This document shows, piece by piece, positions 40,957-48,577 of a stretch of 64,000 nucleotides of DNA. A program made the translations under genes and the position numbers. A model generated the notes under the pieces. That model saw only the letters and a program-made list of their open reading frames with translations, made no database searches and had not been told where the DNA came from. Origin of the DNA: JACVRW01 sp038323835 (lineage in GTDB: Bacteria; Actinomycetota; Thermoleophilia; Solirubrobacterales; Thermoleophilaceae); contig JBBQHI010000003.1 of NCBI GenBank assembly GCA_038323835.1, positions 94,916 to 158,915 of the forward strand. The letters run 5' to 3'. How positions within the stretch are numbered: position 1 is the stretch's first letter; each line of letters opens with the position of its first letter.

Positions 40957-41038
40957 GCAGAGTCCGTTCGAGCTGGCGGATCCAGACTAGGACCGCTCGG
41001 GGGACCGCGCCAGACGGCAATGGTGCTCGCAGCGGGAA

Positions 41039-41884
41039 CTAGCGGCGCGGGGCCTGCGTGAGGCCGCCGTCCACCACCAGCGACTGGCCAGTCACATACG
41101 CGGACTCGTCCGACACCAGGAAGAGGGCTCCGTAGGCCACCTCCCACGCGGTGCCCTGACGCCCAAGCGGGATGTGAACGCGGCCGCGGGCGGGCGCGAG
41201 CTGGGTGGCCAGCCGGCCGAGTGAGGTGTCGATCAGCCCGGGCACGAGCAGGTTCGCGCGCACGTGTGGAGCGCCCTCCACGGCCGTGGAGCGCGTGAGG
41301 CTCTCGAGCGCGGCCTTCGAGGCGCCGTACGCGGGGATCGGTATGTATTCGAGGGCCGCGATCGAGCCCACCAGCACGATCGACCCGCCGCCGGCCAGCG
41401 CCGTGAGCCCGTGCTTGCAGCCGAGGAAGTGGGCCCGCAGGTTCACCGCGAGCACGCGGTCCCAGTCCTCCACGCTCGTGCCCTGGACGCCGAAGCCCGC
41501 GCCGATGCCCACGTTGATGACCACCGCGTCGAGCCCGCCGAGGAACCGCGCGCCCTCCGCGAACATGCCCTCCACGCCGGCCTCGTCCGCCGCGTCGGCC
41601 TCGATCGCCACCGCACCGGCGCCCTCGTGCTCCACCAGCTCGGCCGTCTCGGCCGCTGACGACAGATTCAGGTCGGCCACCGCCACCGCCGCGCCCTCGC
41701 GGCCGAAGAGCGCGCACATCGCGCGCCCGTTGCCCACCGGCGCGTCCTCCATTCCGTGGGAGTCCTGCCCCCCGCCGACCACCAGCACGCGGCGGCCCTC
41801 GAGACGCCCGCGCCCCGGCGCCTCCCCGCGCGACGCGCCCGCCGGGGGCGGGTCGGGTGCTGCTGGTGGGGTCCCTTCCTCCAT
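41039..41884 (-). CDS. SDR family oxidoreductase
   Basis: 281 residues. NAD(P)-dependent dehydrogenase of the short-chain type. Ser in IVLVGSIAALEY, the catalytic YxxxK in PAYGASKAALE, the NVG motif, and the C-terminal YVTGQSLVVDGGLTQ are intact. Oddity: the usual TGxxxGIG dinucleotide loop is replaced by VVGGGQDSHGMEDAPVGNGRAM, about ten residues longer. Substrate unknown. ATG 41884; TACACT 11 nt upstream. Divergent from the AhpD-like gene. Confidence 0.87.
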   Translation of the reverse strand: MEEGTPPAAPDPPPAGASRGEAPGRGRLEGRRVLVVGGGQDSHGMEDAPVGNGRAMCALFGREGAAVAVADLNLSSAAETAELVEHEGAGAVAIEADAADEAGVEGMFAEGARFLGGLDAVVINVGIGAGFGVQGTSVEDWDRVLAVNLRAHFLGCKHGLTALAGGGSIVLVGSIAALEYIPIPAYGASKAALESLTRSTAVEGAPHVRANLLVPGLIDTSLGRLATQLAPARGRVHIPLGRQGTAWEVAYGALFLVSDESAYVTGQSLVVDGGLTQAPRR

Positions 41885-41894
41885 CGGGCGGCGC

Positions 41895-41900
41895 TAGTGT
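41895..41900 (+). promoter_or_regulatory. Shared divergent promoter, -10 for the AhpD-like gene
   Basis: TAGTGT, 6 nt, GTG 41907. The complementary strand of the same site reads TTACACTA and gives TACACT for the SDR gene, so both start from one overlapping site. Confidence 0.5.
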
Positions 41901-41906
41901 AACCGC

Positions 41907-42482
41907 GTGCCCCAGCTCCCTGACGAAGCCCGCATTGCTCCTCTCCCGCCGGAGGAATGGCCGGAGGACCTGCGCCCGCTGGCCACCTTCACCGCGTCCG
42001 GCGAGCAGATCTCGATCGGGGACCTCAACATCTTCCGCACGCTGGCCCGCCACCCCGAGCTCTTCCAGGCCTGGGCGCCCTTCGGCGGCTACCTGCTCAC
42101 TCGCGCCGCGCTTCCCTTCGAGGAGCGCGAGCTGCTGATCCTGCGCACGGGGTGGAATTGCGGCTCGCCTTACGAATGGGGCCAGCACGCGCGGATCGCG
42201 CTGAGCGGAGGGATCAGCCGGGAGGCCGTGGACCGCGTGGCCGCCGGGCCGGACGCCGACGGCTGGACCGCGCGCGAGGCGTCGTTGCTGCGGGCGGCGG
42301 ACGAGCTGCACGCGAACAACGTGATATCGGACACCACCTGGGCCGCGCTCGCGGCCGAGCTGGACGAGCGTCAGCTGATCGAGGTCTGCATGCTGATCGG
42401 CCAGTACCACCTGGTGGCGTTCATGCTGAACTCCGTGGGTGTCCAGCCCGAGCCGGGGCTGGAGCCACTGCCGTCCGGCTAG
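41907..42482 (+). CDS. Carboxymuconolactone decarboxylase / AhpD-like protein
   Basis: 191 residues. LNIFRTLARHPELFQAWAPFGGYLL, then LPFEERELLILRTGWNCGSPYEWGQHARIA is the CMD-family core, with the Glu-Trp-His group; the redox CxxC of AhpD is absent (single Cys in NCGS), so a peroxidase role is unlikely. The last part, IEVCMLIGQYHLVAFMLNSVGV, is also typical. Often found with dehydrogenases for small organics, as with the divergent SDR here. Its stop overlaps the rpmA stop by 4 bases. Confidence 0.87.
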   Translation: MPQLPDEARIAPLPPEEWPEDLRPLATFTASGEQISIGDLNIFRTLARHPELFQAWAPFGGYLLTRAALPFEERELLILRTGWNCGSPYEWGQHARIALSGGISREAVDRVAAGPDADGWTAREASLLRAADELHANNVISDTTWAALAAELDERQLIEVCMLIGQYHLVAFMLNSVGVQPEPGLEPLPSG

Positions 42483-42733
42483 TTGGGCTGCTCGACCGAG
42501 ATGACGCGGCCGCGCCGTCCGGAGGAGAACTGGACGACACCCGGCCGCGACGCGAAGATCGTGTGGTCGCGGCCGATGCCGGTGCCGTCACCGGGGTTGA
42601 AGCGGGTTCCGCGCTGGCGCACGATGATCTCGCCGCCGGTCACGGTCTGGCCAGCGAAGACCTTCACGCCCAGGCGCTTGGCGTTCGAGTCGCGGCCGTT
42701 GCGGCTGGAGCCGAGCCCCTTCTTATGAGCCAT
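42479..42733 (-). CDS. rpmA: 50S ribosomal protein L27
   Basis: 84 residues. MAHKKGLGSSRNGRDSNAKRLGVKVFAGQ then VTGGEIIVRQRGTRFNPGDGTGIGRDHTIFA is diagnostic. No N-terminal cleavable extension of the Firmicutes type. Starts inside the last codons of rplU (11-nt overlap). Confidence 0.98.
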   Translation of the reverse strand: MAHKKGLGSSRNGRDSNAKRLGVKVFAGQTVTGGEIIVRQRGTRFNPGDGTGIGRDHTIFASRPGVVQFSSGRRGRVISVEQPN

Positions 42734-43076
42734 CGCCGTCCTCCTTCTTCGCGGCGCTGCGACGAGCCCCGACCTTGATGTCGGCGATCTGGAGCCTCGT
42801 GAGATCGGAGCGGTGGCCGCTCCGGCGCTTGTAGCCGCGCTTCGGCTTGAACTTGAGCACGTGCAGCTTGCGGCCGCGCTCGTGACGGGTCACGGTGGCC
42901 TCCACCTTCACCTTCTCGAGCTCGGGGCCCGAGAGCACGGACTTGTCGCCGTCGGCGTAGAGAAGCGCCTGGAGGGTGACCTTGTCGCCTTCGTCCGCGG
43001 GCATGCGGTCAACGACGAGCGAGTCGCCCTTCTCGACGCGGTATTGCTTACCGCCGACTTTCACGATTACGTACAT
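42723..43076 (-). CDS. rplU: 50S ribosomal protein L21
   Basis: 117 residues. MYVIVKVGGKQYRVEKGDSLVVDR and KFKPKRGYKRRSGHRSDLTRLQI are family signatures. First gene of the rplU-rpmA pair; TACACT at 43115-43120 is the likely -10, giving a leader of about 32 nt. Confidence 0.97.
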   Translation of the reverse strand: MYVIVKVGGKQYRVEKGDSLVVDRMPADEGDKVTLQALLYADGDKSVLSGPELEKVKVEATVTRHERGRKLHVLKFKPKRGYKRRSGHRSDLTRLQIADIKVGARRSAAKKEDGDGS

Positions 43077-43114
43077 GGCAAAGGAAAGGCGCCACAGGCG
43101 GGGCGCCGCAGGCG

Positions 43115-43120
43115 AGTGTA
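43115..43120 (-). promoter_or_regulatory. Putative -10 of rplU-rpmA
   Basis: TACACT on the minus strand, predicted +1 near 43108. The leader is C/G-rich with a GGCGCC palindrome; no known L21 leader motif is recognised. Confidence 0.4.
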
Positions 43121-43123
43121 GCG

Positions 43124-43364
43124 ATGCAGCCCTCCAAACTCAGCCACGTGGACCTCGTCGTGAGCTCGGCCGAGCGGAGCCTTCCGTTCTACCGAGGGCT
43201 CCTCGCCCCGCTCGGGTGGACCGGGCTGCACGAGGTGCGCGCCGAACGCGGCGAGATGATCCACTGAGTACGACTACACGCCGGGCTACGACGCGGTGTT
43301 CTTCCACGACCCCGACGGGATCAAGCTGGAGCTTCTGCACCGCCGGGGCGCGCTCGACCTCTGA
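43124..43364 (+). pseudogene. VOC (glyoxalase-like) gene with internal deletion
   Basis: The first 47 codons (MQPSKLSHVDLVVSSAERSL then PFYRGLLAPLGWTGL) end at a TGA at 43265. Immediately after, in another frame, comes EYDYTPGYDAVFFHDPDGIKLELLHRR, the conserved C-terminus of the same family. The middle ~60 residues are missing, so both a deletion and a frame change have occurred. Not functional as a VOC enzyme. Confidence 0.75.
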
Positions 43365-43437
43365 GCTCAGGCCACGCCCTCGAGCCGTCCCACCGCGCCC
43401 CCTCGCACTGCGCCCGTCTGTCTCTGGCCGAGCTGTT

Positions 43438-43469
43438 ACGATATATCGTTAACTGTTACCGATAGTCGT
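43438..43469. promoter_or_regulatory. Two operator-like palindromes upstream of the padR-type gene
   Basis: ACGATATATCGT (43438-43449) is a perfect 12-bp palindrome; ACCGATAGTCGT (43458-43469) is an imperfect copy with its centre 20 bp away, two helical turns. Likely sites for autoregulation by the PadR protein, which usually binds such AT-rich dyads. Confidence 0.6.
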
Positions 43470-43480
43470 AAGGAGAAGCA

Positions 43481-44131
43481 ATGAGCGACTACAGATCAAG
43501 ACCAACATGGGGTGGCCCCGGCGGCTGCGCACCATCCTTCATGGAGCGCGGGCGTCACCGCCACCACGGAAGAGGGCCGGGCGGCTTCGACCCCCGTGCC
43601 TTCGGAGCCGGATCCTGGCGGGGCATGGGCCCCGGCGGCGGCCGCGGACGCGGGCGAGCCCGGCGTGGCGACGTCCGCGCGGCGCTGATCCTCCTGCTCG
43701 AGGAGGAGCCTCGCAACGGCTACCAGTTGATGGAGGAGATCGAGCAGAGGAGCGACGGCGCATGGCGCCCGAGCCCCGGCTCGGTTTATCCGGCGCTGTC
43801 GCTGCTCGAGGACGAGGGGCTCGTCGAGGCCGACGAGGCCTCCGGCCGGCGCACCTTCCGGCTCACCGACGAGGGCAAGGCCCACGTCGAGGAGCACCGC
43901 GAGCGCATGGGCAGCCCCTGGGACGACGCCAGCGGCGGGATTCCCAAGGAGCTGACCGAGCTCCGGGACCTCGCCGGCCAGCTCGGAGTGGCCACGATGC
44001 AGGTGGCCCAGTCGGGCGGCGAGAAGCAGGTCGCGGAGGCCAAGAAGATCCTGGCCGACGCACGCAGGGCCCTCTACCGCGTGCTCGCGGACGAGGAGCA
44101 GGACGAGGACGAGGACGAGGACAAGGACTAG
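43481..44131 (+). CDS. PadR family transcriptional regulator
   Basis: 216 residues. An N-terminal Gly/Arg/His-rich stretch (residues 1-62, including ERGRHRHHGRG) is followed by the winged helix: RGDVRAALILLLEEEPRNGYQLMEEIEQRS, then WRPSPGSVYPALSLLEDEGLVEA and GRRTFRLTDEGKAH. The C-terminus is a helical dimerisation part ending in an acidic DEDEDEDKD tail. AAGGAG lies 6 nt before ATG. The His/Gly-rich N-terminus resembles YqjI-type metal-responsive PadR proteins. Converges on an EamA transporter gene two bases away. Confidence 0.9.
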   Translation: MSDYRSRPTWGGPGGCAPSFMERGRHRHHGRGPGGFDPRAFGAGSWRGMGPGGGRGRGRARRGDVRAALILLLEEEPRNGYQLMEEIEQRSDGAWRPSPGSVYPALSLLEDEGLVEADEASGRRTFRLTDEGKAHVEEHRERMGSPWDDASGGIPKELTELRDLAGQLGVATMQVAQSGGEKQVAEAKKILADARRALYRVLADEEQDEDEDEDKD

Positions 44132-44133
44132 AA

Positions 44134-45048
44134 CTAGCCCGGCCCGGCCGCCCGTGCATTCCCGCGGGCGGCCAACCGGACGGGCCCCGTGCCCTGGGCC
44201 ACCATCAGGCCCGCGGCCACCAGCGGCGCCCCACCCGCTGCCCGCGCGGTGAGCGCCTCCGAGTACACCGCCGCGCCAAACAGCAGCGCGCCAAACGGCA
44301 GCAGCATCGCCAGGAACGACATCGACTGCGCCGTGAGATGGCGAAGCAGGACGGTGAGGCTCACAAAGGCCACGGCGGAGCCGACGATCGCCAGGTAGGC
44401 GATCGACCCGAGCGCCTTCGCACCCCAGGCCGCATCTCCCCAGTCCTCGGCGGCGCCGGAAACGGCGAGGAGCAGCAGGCCTCCGCCGAGCATCGCCCAG
44501 CCGTTCAGCACGAGAGCGTCGAGCTTGCTCCCGCGCAGCTTCTGGCCCACGTTCCCGATCGCCGGCCCCAGCGGCGCGGCCACCAGAGCGAGCGCGCCCG
44601 CCCACGCCAGGTCGTCGTTCCCAAGCTCGAGGCTCTCGGCGAAAGCCAGCGCCAGGCCTGCGAGCGCCACCAGCACCCCGGCCACCAGCCGCGGGCGGAG
44701 CGGCTCCTCAGGCAGCAGCACACCCGCCAGCAGCGCGGCGTAAAGGGGCAGGATCCCGAACAGCACGGCCGCCAGCCCCGAGGGGATGTGCTGCTCGCCC
44801 CAGTAGACGAGCCCGTACGAGAACGCGAACGGCAGCAGCCCCAGCAGGGCGGCCAGGCGAGCGTCAGTGCGCAGCGAGCGCTCACGCACCATCGAGATGC
44901 CGAGCAGGACGACCCCGGCGAGCGCGAACCGCAGCCCCGCCCCGAGCAGAGGGGGACAGTCTTCGAGCCCGATCTTGATCGCCACCCAGGTGCTCGACCA
45001 GATGAGGACGAGGGCGGCGTATAGGGCGTAGATGGCGGCGCGGCTCAT
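44134..45048 (-). CDS. EamA/DMT family transporter
   Basis: 304 residues with ten membrane helices in two EamA repeats: YALYAALVLIWSSTWVAIKIGL then PLLGAGLRFALAGVVLLG; second half LVLNGWAMLGGGLLLLAVSG and LAIVGSAVAFVSLTVLLRHL. Such proteins export metabolites or amino acids; substrate unknown. ATG 45048; TAGCGT lies 11 nt upstream. A 9-bp hairpin in its 3' coding end may terminate padR. Confidence 0.9.
   Translation of the reverse strand: MSRAAIYALYAALVLIWSSTWVAIKIGLEDCPPLLGAGLRFALAGVVLLGISMVRERSLRTDARLAALLGLLPFAFSYGLVYWGEQHIPSGLAAVLFGILPLYAALLAGVLLPEEPLRPRLVAGVLVALAGLALAFAESLELGNDDLAWAGALALVAAPLGPAIGNVGQKLRGSKLDALVLNGWAMLGGGLLLLAVSGAAEDWGDAAWGAKALGSIAYLAIVGSAVAFVSLTVLLRHLTAQSMSFLAMLLPFGALLFGAAVYSEALTARAAGGAPLVAAGLMVAQGTGPVRLAARGNARAAGPG
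44146..44173. terminator. Hairpin between convergent padR-type and EamA genes
   Basis: GGCCGCCCG and CGGGCGGCC, 9-bp perfect stem, 10-nt loop, 15 bp past the PadR stop and inside the last EamA codons. Confidence 0.5.
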
Positions 45049-45062
45049 CGGGCTTGTTGACG

Positions 45063-45506
45063 CTAGCGGTGCCTCTGGCGTTTCTGGTTCGGGGCTTGCG
45101 TTCCGGCAGCGGCGTCACCGCCCCGGCTCCATCGTCTCTCTGCTTGGCCCGTGCGTCGCTTGATCTTCGGGGTGATCGATCCCCACCCTGCCGCAGTTCT
45201 CCTTGATACCGGCGCGGCGGCCACGAACACCGAGAGCAGAACCCATCCGCGGCAAATACCAAGCCACGGAACGCGGGAAGCGGCCACCGGCGTCGCATCC
45301 CGGAAGTACGCGCCCGAAGGGCCGCGCGCGCAGATCCCTGGACCAGCTAACGAACCAAGAAAAGCAGGCGAGGGAACCCAGCGCAGGAGAACGCCGGGGT
45401 AGGGGCGGTGACGGCGGCGGTTTCCGGCAAGGCCGTGTCAGGCCGGCCGGAAGCCGCTGCAGGAGCGCAAGCCCCGAAACCGCAAACGCCGGACCGGCAA
45501 CCCTAG
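45063..45506. repeat. Inverted-repeat element filling the rng-EamA gap
   Basis: This 450-bp gap has no credible gene. Its left end (45063-45124, starting CTAG) and the complement of its right end (45506 back to 45402) align: both contain GGCGTTT...TTCGGGGCTTGCG, then GCAGCGGC, then GTCACCGCCCC. The right arm also carries an extra hairpin at 45417-45457 (GCGGTTTCCGGC / GCCGGAAGCCGC). Looks like a MITE-type or structured-RNA pair. I do not recognise RNase P RNA, tmRNA or SRP RNA here. Confidence 0.6.
45417..45457 (-). terminator. Long hairpin downstream of rng
   Basis: 12-bp stem GCGGTTTCCGGC/GCCGGAAGCCGC with an inner GGCC/GGCC pairing, about 46 nt past the rng stop. Could end the mreB-to-rng transcript. 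Confidence 0.45.
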
Positions 45507-47392
45507 GAGGACGACTCAGCCGGCTTGCGCCGCCGGTTTCGCCCTCCGCGCCGCCCCCGCCGCCGACCCGGCCGGTCGCCACTCTCCTCGCCGTCGCCGT
45601 CCGCCGCGGCGCTGACCCGAAGGTTCTCCGGCGGGTTCACCAGCACGGCCTGAGCGGCCGAGCGGTCCACCTTCTCGATTCGGACCAGGGCCCTGTCCCC
45701 CACCAGCGACGCCGCGCCCGACACCGACACGATGTAGCCGTCGAGCTTGGCCACGGCGTCGTCGTCGTTGTACATGTGGGGCTCCTCGATCGAGACGAGC
45801 ACCTCCTCGCCCTCGCGGAAGGGCAGCGCGCGCTCCTCCACCTCCTCGCGGGAGCCCTCGAGCACCACGTCGAAGGTGTCGATCGGCAGCGCCTCGGTGC
45901 CCTCGAAGTGGAAGTGGCGGCCGGTCTCGGTCTCCACCTCGACGATCGGGCCGGGCACTCCCTGGCCGCCCACCAGGATGGTGGCCACCCTGGGGTTCAC
46001 GCGGATCAGGAAGGCCGGCGAGTCGGGGTGCTCGCTCGCCAGGTCGCGCAGCTCGCGCTCCACCTCGATGGCCACCGTCTCCTCGGAGAGCACCACGCCC
46101 TCGCCGTCACAGGTGGGGCAGGTCTTGGTGAGGATCTCGCGGGCGCCGTCGGTCACGTTCTGGCGCGTCATCTCCACGAGCCCGAGCGGGGAGATCTCCA
46201 CCACGTAGGTCTTGGTGCGGTCCTCGTCCAGCGCCTTGCGCAGGGTCTTCAGCACCGTGTCGCGGTTGCGGGCCCGGGACATGTCGATGAAGTCGATGAC
46301 GATGATCCCGCCGATGTCACGCAGCCGCAGCTGCTTCACCACCTCGTCGGCCGCCTCCAGGTTCGTGCGCGTGATCGTGTCCTCGAGCTTCGCGCCCTTG
46401 CCGCGACCGGTGAACGATCCGGAGTTCACGTCGATCACCGTCATGGCCTCGGCGTAGTCGATCATCAGGTAGCCGCCGCTCGGCAGGTCCACCCGGCGGC
46501 GCAGCACGGACTGGATCGCCTCCTCCACCCCGTAGCGCTCGAAGAGCGGCTCGTCGTCCTTGTAGTACTCGAGCCGGTCCAGCAGCTCCGGGGCGGTGCG
46601 GTTGAAGAAGGACTCGAGCCGGTGGTGCTGCTTCTCCTCGTCGACGATCGCCTTCTCGAACTCGCCGGAGAAGATGTCGCGCGCGACGCGCACCGACAGG
46701 TCGGCCTCCTGGAAGACCATGGCCGGGGCCACTGTCTCCTCCCCCCGCTTCTGGAGCACGTCGTGCAGCTTGTGCAGGTACTTGATCTCGCGCTCGAAGT
46801 CCTCGCGCTGGGCCCCCTGGGCCGCGGTGCGCACGATGGCGCCGCCGGAGCGGAGGTCGATCTTGCCTGCGGCGCGCCGCAGGCGGTCGCGCTCCTTGTC
46901 GTCCAAGCGGCGGGACACCCCGACGCCCTCGCCCTGGGGCACGTACTCGAGGTAGCGCCCGGCGATCGACAGCTGCATGGACAGCCGTGGGCCCTTGGTC
47001 TTCAGCGGGTCCTTGATCGCCTGGACCAGGATCTCCTGGCCGGGCCGCAGCAGCTCCCCGATGCGCTTGCCCTTGGTGCGCCCGGAGCGTCCGCGGCGCG
47101 CCACCTCGACGCCCGGGAACACCAGGTCGTCGGCGTGCAGGAAGCCGTTCTTGTCGAGCCCGGTGTCCACGAACGCGGCCTCGAGCCCGGGCAGGACGTT
47201 GTCGACCTTGCCCTTATAGATGTTGCCGACGATCGAGCGGTTGCCGCGGCGCTCTATGTAGAGCTCGGCGACCCGCCAGTCATCGGACTGATTCTGGCGT
47301 CCTCCGTTGGAGCCGGAGGGCGTGCCCTCGGTCTCGAGGATGGCCACTCTGGTTTCGCCACGGTCCACCGTGACGAGCAGTTGCTTCTTCAA
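45503..47392 (-). CDS. rng: Ribonuclease E/G family endoribonuclease with C-terminal TRAM-like domain
   Basis: 629 residues. Processes rRNA and decays mRNA. An S1 domain (RGNRSIVGNIYKGKVDNVLPG then LEAAFVDTGLDKNGFLHADD) is followed by the catalytic RNase E/G domain (GGYLMIDYAEAMTVIDVNSG, IGGIIVIDFIDM) and the Zn-link CPTCDGEGVV. After ~residue 520, VLVSIEEPHMYNDDDAVAKLDG then GDRALVRIEKVDRSAAQAVLV looks like a TRAM RNA-binding domain, and the end is an Arg-rich tail (RRRGRRGGRNRRRK). TTG 47392 has GAGAGG 8 nt upstream. Follows rodA by 21 bp. Confidence 0.92.
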   Translation of the reverse strand: MKKQLLVTVDRGETRVAILETEGTPSGSNGGRQNQSDDWRVAELYIERRGNRSIVGNIYKGKVDNVLPGLEAAFVDTGLDKNGFLHADDLVFPGVEVARRGRSGRTKGKRIGELLRPGQEILVQAIKDPLKTKGPRLSMQLSIAGRYLEYVPQGEGVGVSRRLDDKERDRLRRAAGKIDLRSGGAIVRTAAQGAQREDFEREIKYLHKLHDVLQKRGEETVAPAMVFQEADLSVRVARDIFSGEFEKAIVDEEKQHHRLESFFNRTAPELLDRLEYYKDDEPLFERYGVEEAIQSVLRRRVDLPSGGYLMIDYAEAMTVIDVNSGSFTGRGKGAKLEDTITRTNLEAADEVVKQLRLRDIGGIIVIDFIDMSRARNRDTVLKTLRKALDEDRTKTYVVEISPLGLVEMTRQNVTDGAREILTKTCPTCDGEGVVLSEETVAIEVERELRDLASEHPDSPAFLIRVNPRVATILVGGQGVPGPIVEVETETGRHFHFEGTEALPIDTFDVVLEGSREEVEERALPFREGEEVLVSIEEPHMYNDDDAVAKLDGYIVSVSGAASLVGDRALVRIEKVDRSAAQAVLVNPPENLRVSAAADGDGEESGDRPGRRRGRRGGRNRRRKPAESSS

Positions 47393-47413
47393 GTTGAAGC
47401 CCTCTCATAAAAG

Positions 47414-48577
47414 TCAGAGGCCCTTCGCGTAGGCGGTCTCGCGCGCTCGCGCGTAGATCGACTGCAAGACGCCAAGGGCCATGAAGGTAACGAGCACCGA
47501 CGAGCCGCCGTAAGAGACGAGCGGCAATGGGACGCCGGTGATGGGCATGATCCCGATGGTCATGCCCACGTTGACGAAGACCTGGAACATCACCATTGCG
47601 GTGATGCCGCCGGCGATAAGCGCGCCGTAGAGATTCTTGGCCATCGTCAATATCCGAAGTGCCCTCCAGATCAGGAGGGCGAACAGGGACAGCACTATCG
47701 CCGCCCCCACAAAGCCGAGCTCCTCACCGACCACCGAAAAGATGAAATCCGTGTGGTGCTCAGGCAAAAAGTCCAGTCTAGTCTGTGTGGCTTCGTTGCC
47801 CCGGCCCGTCTTTCCTCCTGAACCGATGGCCGTGAGCGACTGATTGATCTGGTAGCCCTCCTTGGCCGGGTTGTTCGTGGGGTTCAAAAAGGCCGTGAGC
47901 CGGTCCACCTGGTAGGGCTTCAGCACCTCGACGCCCGCCGCCGGCGCCACCACCAGAACCAGCAGGACGGCGGCCACTGCAAGCGCCCCCAGCCCCGCGA
48001 AATGGGTCCACTTGGTCCCGGCCACGAAGAGCACGGCCAGCGCGATCGCGATGTACACGAGCCCGGACCCGAGGTCCGGCTGCGTGATCACGAGCATCGC
48101 CGGGAACAGCGTGAGCAGGATGATCCGGCTGGTGGTGTCCCGGTCCCCCAGCCGCCGCATCCGGTCCACCACGAAGGCTGAGAGCGACAGGATGAGCAGG
48201 AGCTTGCCCAGCTCGGACGCCTGGAAGTTGATGAACCCGAACTCGATCGCCCGCTTCGACCCACGGGCTGAGAAGCCGATCGCGGACACGAGCAGGATCG
48301 AGACGATCATCAGCCCGTAGATCCCGGTCTTCCACTCCCGCCACCGCGAGTAGTCGAAGCGCGAGATGATCAGCATCAGCACGAGCCCCACTCCGGCGTA
48401 GCCGGCCTGGCGGACCAGGTAGTAGTTCGGATCGCCGGGGATGTCGTCCTGGGTGGCCGTGCCCACGACGTAGAGGCTGGCCGCGGTGAGGCCGAGCACG
48501 GCCAGCAGCAGCAGCGGGTCGATCGGCAGGATGCGGATCCCGCGTTCGCGGAACTCGGAGACGGGCGAGGACGACAT
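47414..48577 (-). CDS. rodA: Peptidoglycan glycosyltransferase RodA (SEDS family)
   Basis: 387 residues, ten membrane helices. Polymerises glycan strands for cell elongation with its partner PBP2. FGFINFQASELGKLLLILSLS, then LVITQPDLGSGLVY (catalytic Asp of SEDS), YQINQSLTAIGSGGKTGRG and HHTDFIFSVVGEELGFVGA are family landmarks. Its ATG overlaps the mrdA stop by one base. Confidence 0.95.
   Translation of the reverse strand: MSSSPVSEFRERGIRILPIDPLLLLAVLGLTAASLYVVGTATQDDIPGDPNYYLVRQAGYAGVGLVLMLIISRFDYSRWREWKTGIYGLMIVSILLVSAIGFSARGSKRAIEFGFINFQASELGKLLLILSLSAFVVDRMRRLGDRDTTSRIILLTLFPAMLVITQPDLGSGLVYIAIALAVLFVAGTKWTHFAGLGALAVAAVLLVLVVAPAAGVEVLKPYQVDRLTAFLNPTNNPAKEGYQINQSLTAIGSGGKTGRGNEATQTRLDFLPEHHTDFIFSVVGEELGFVGAAIVLSLFALLIWRALRILTMAKNLYGALIAGGITAMVMFQVFVNVGMTIGIMPITGVPLPLVSYGGSSVLVTFMALGVLQSIYARARETAYAKGL

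Noticed and set aside
44080..44131. Acidic DEDEDEDKD tail of the PadR protein as a sign of frameshift
   Set aside because: The frame and wobble pattern are continuous and the stop follows immediately; acidic tails occur in this family.
45049..45502. RNase P RNA, tmRNA or SRP RNA gene in the gap after rng
   Set aside because: Strong hairpins are present but none of the diagnostic conserved segments of those RNAs; the inverted-repeat layout explains the structure better.
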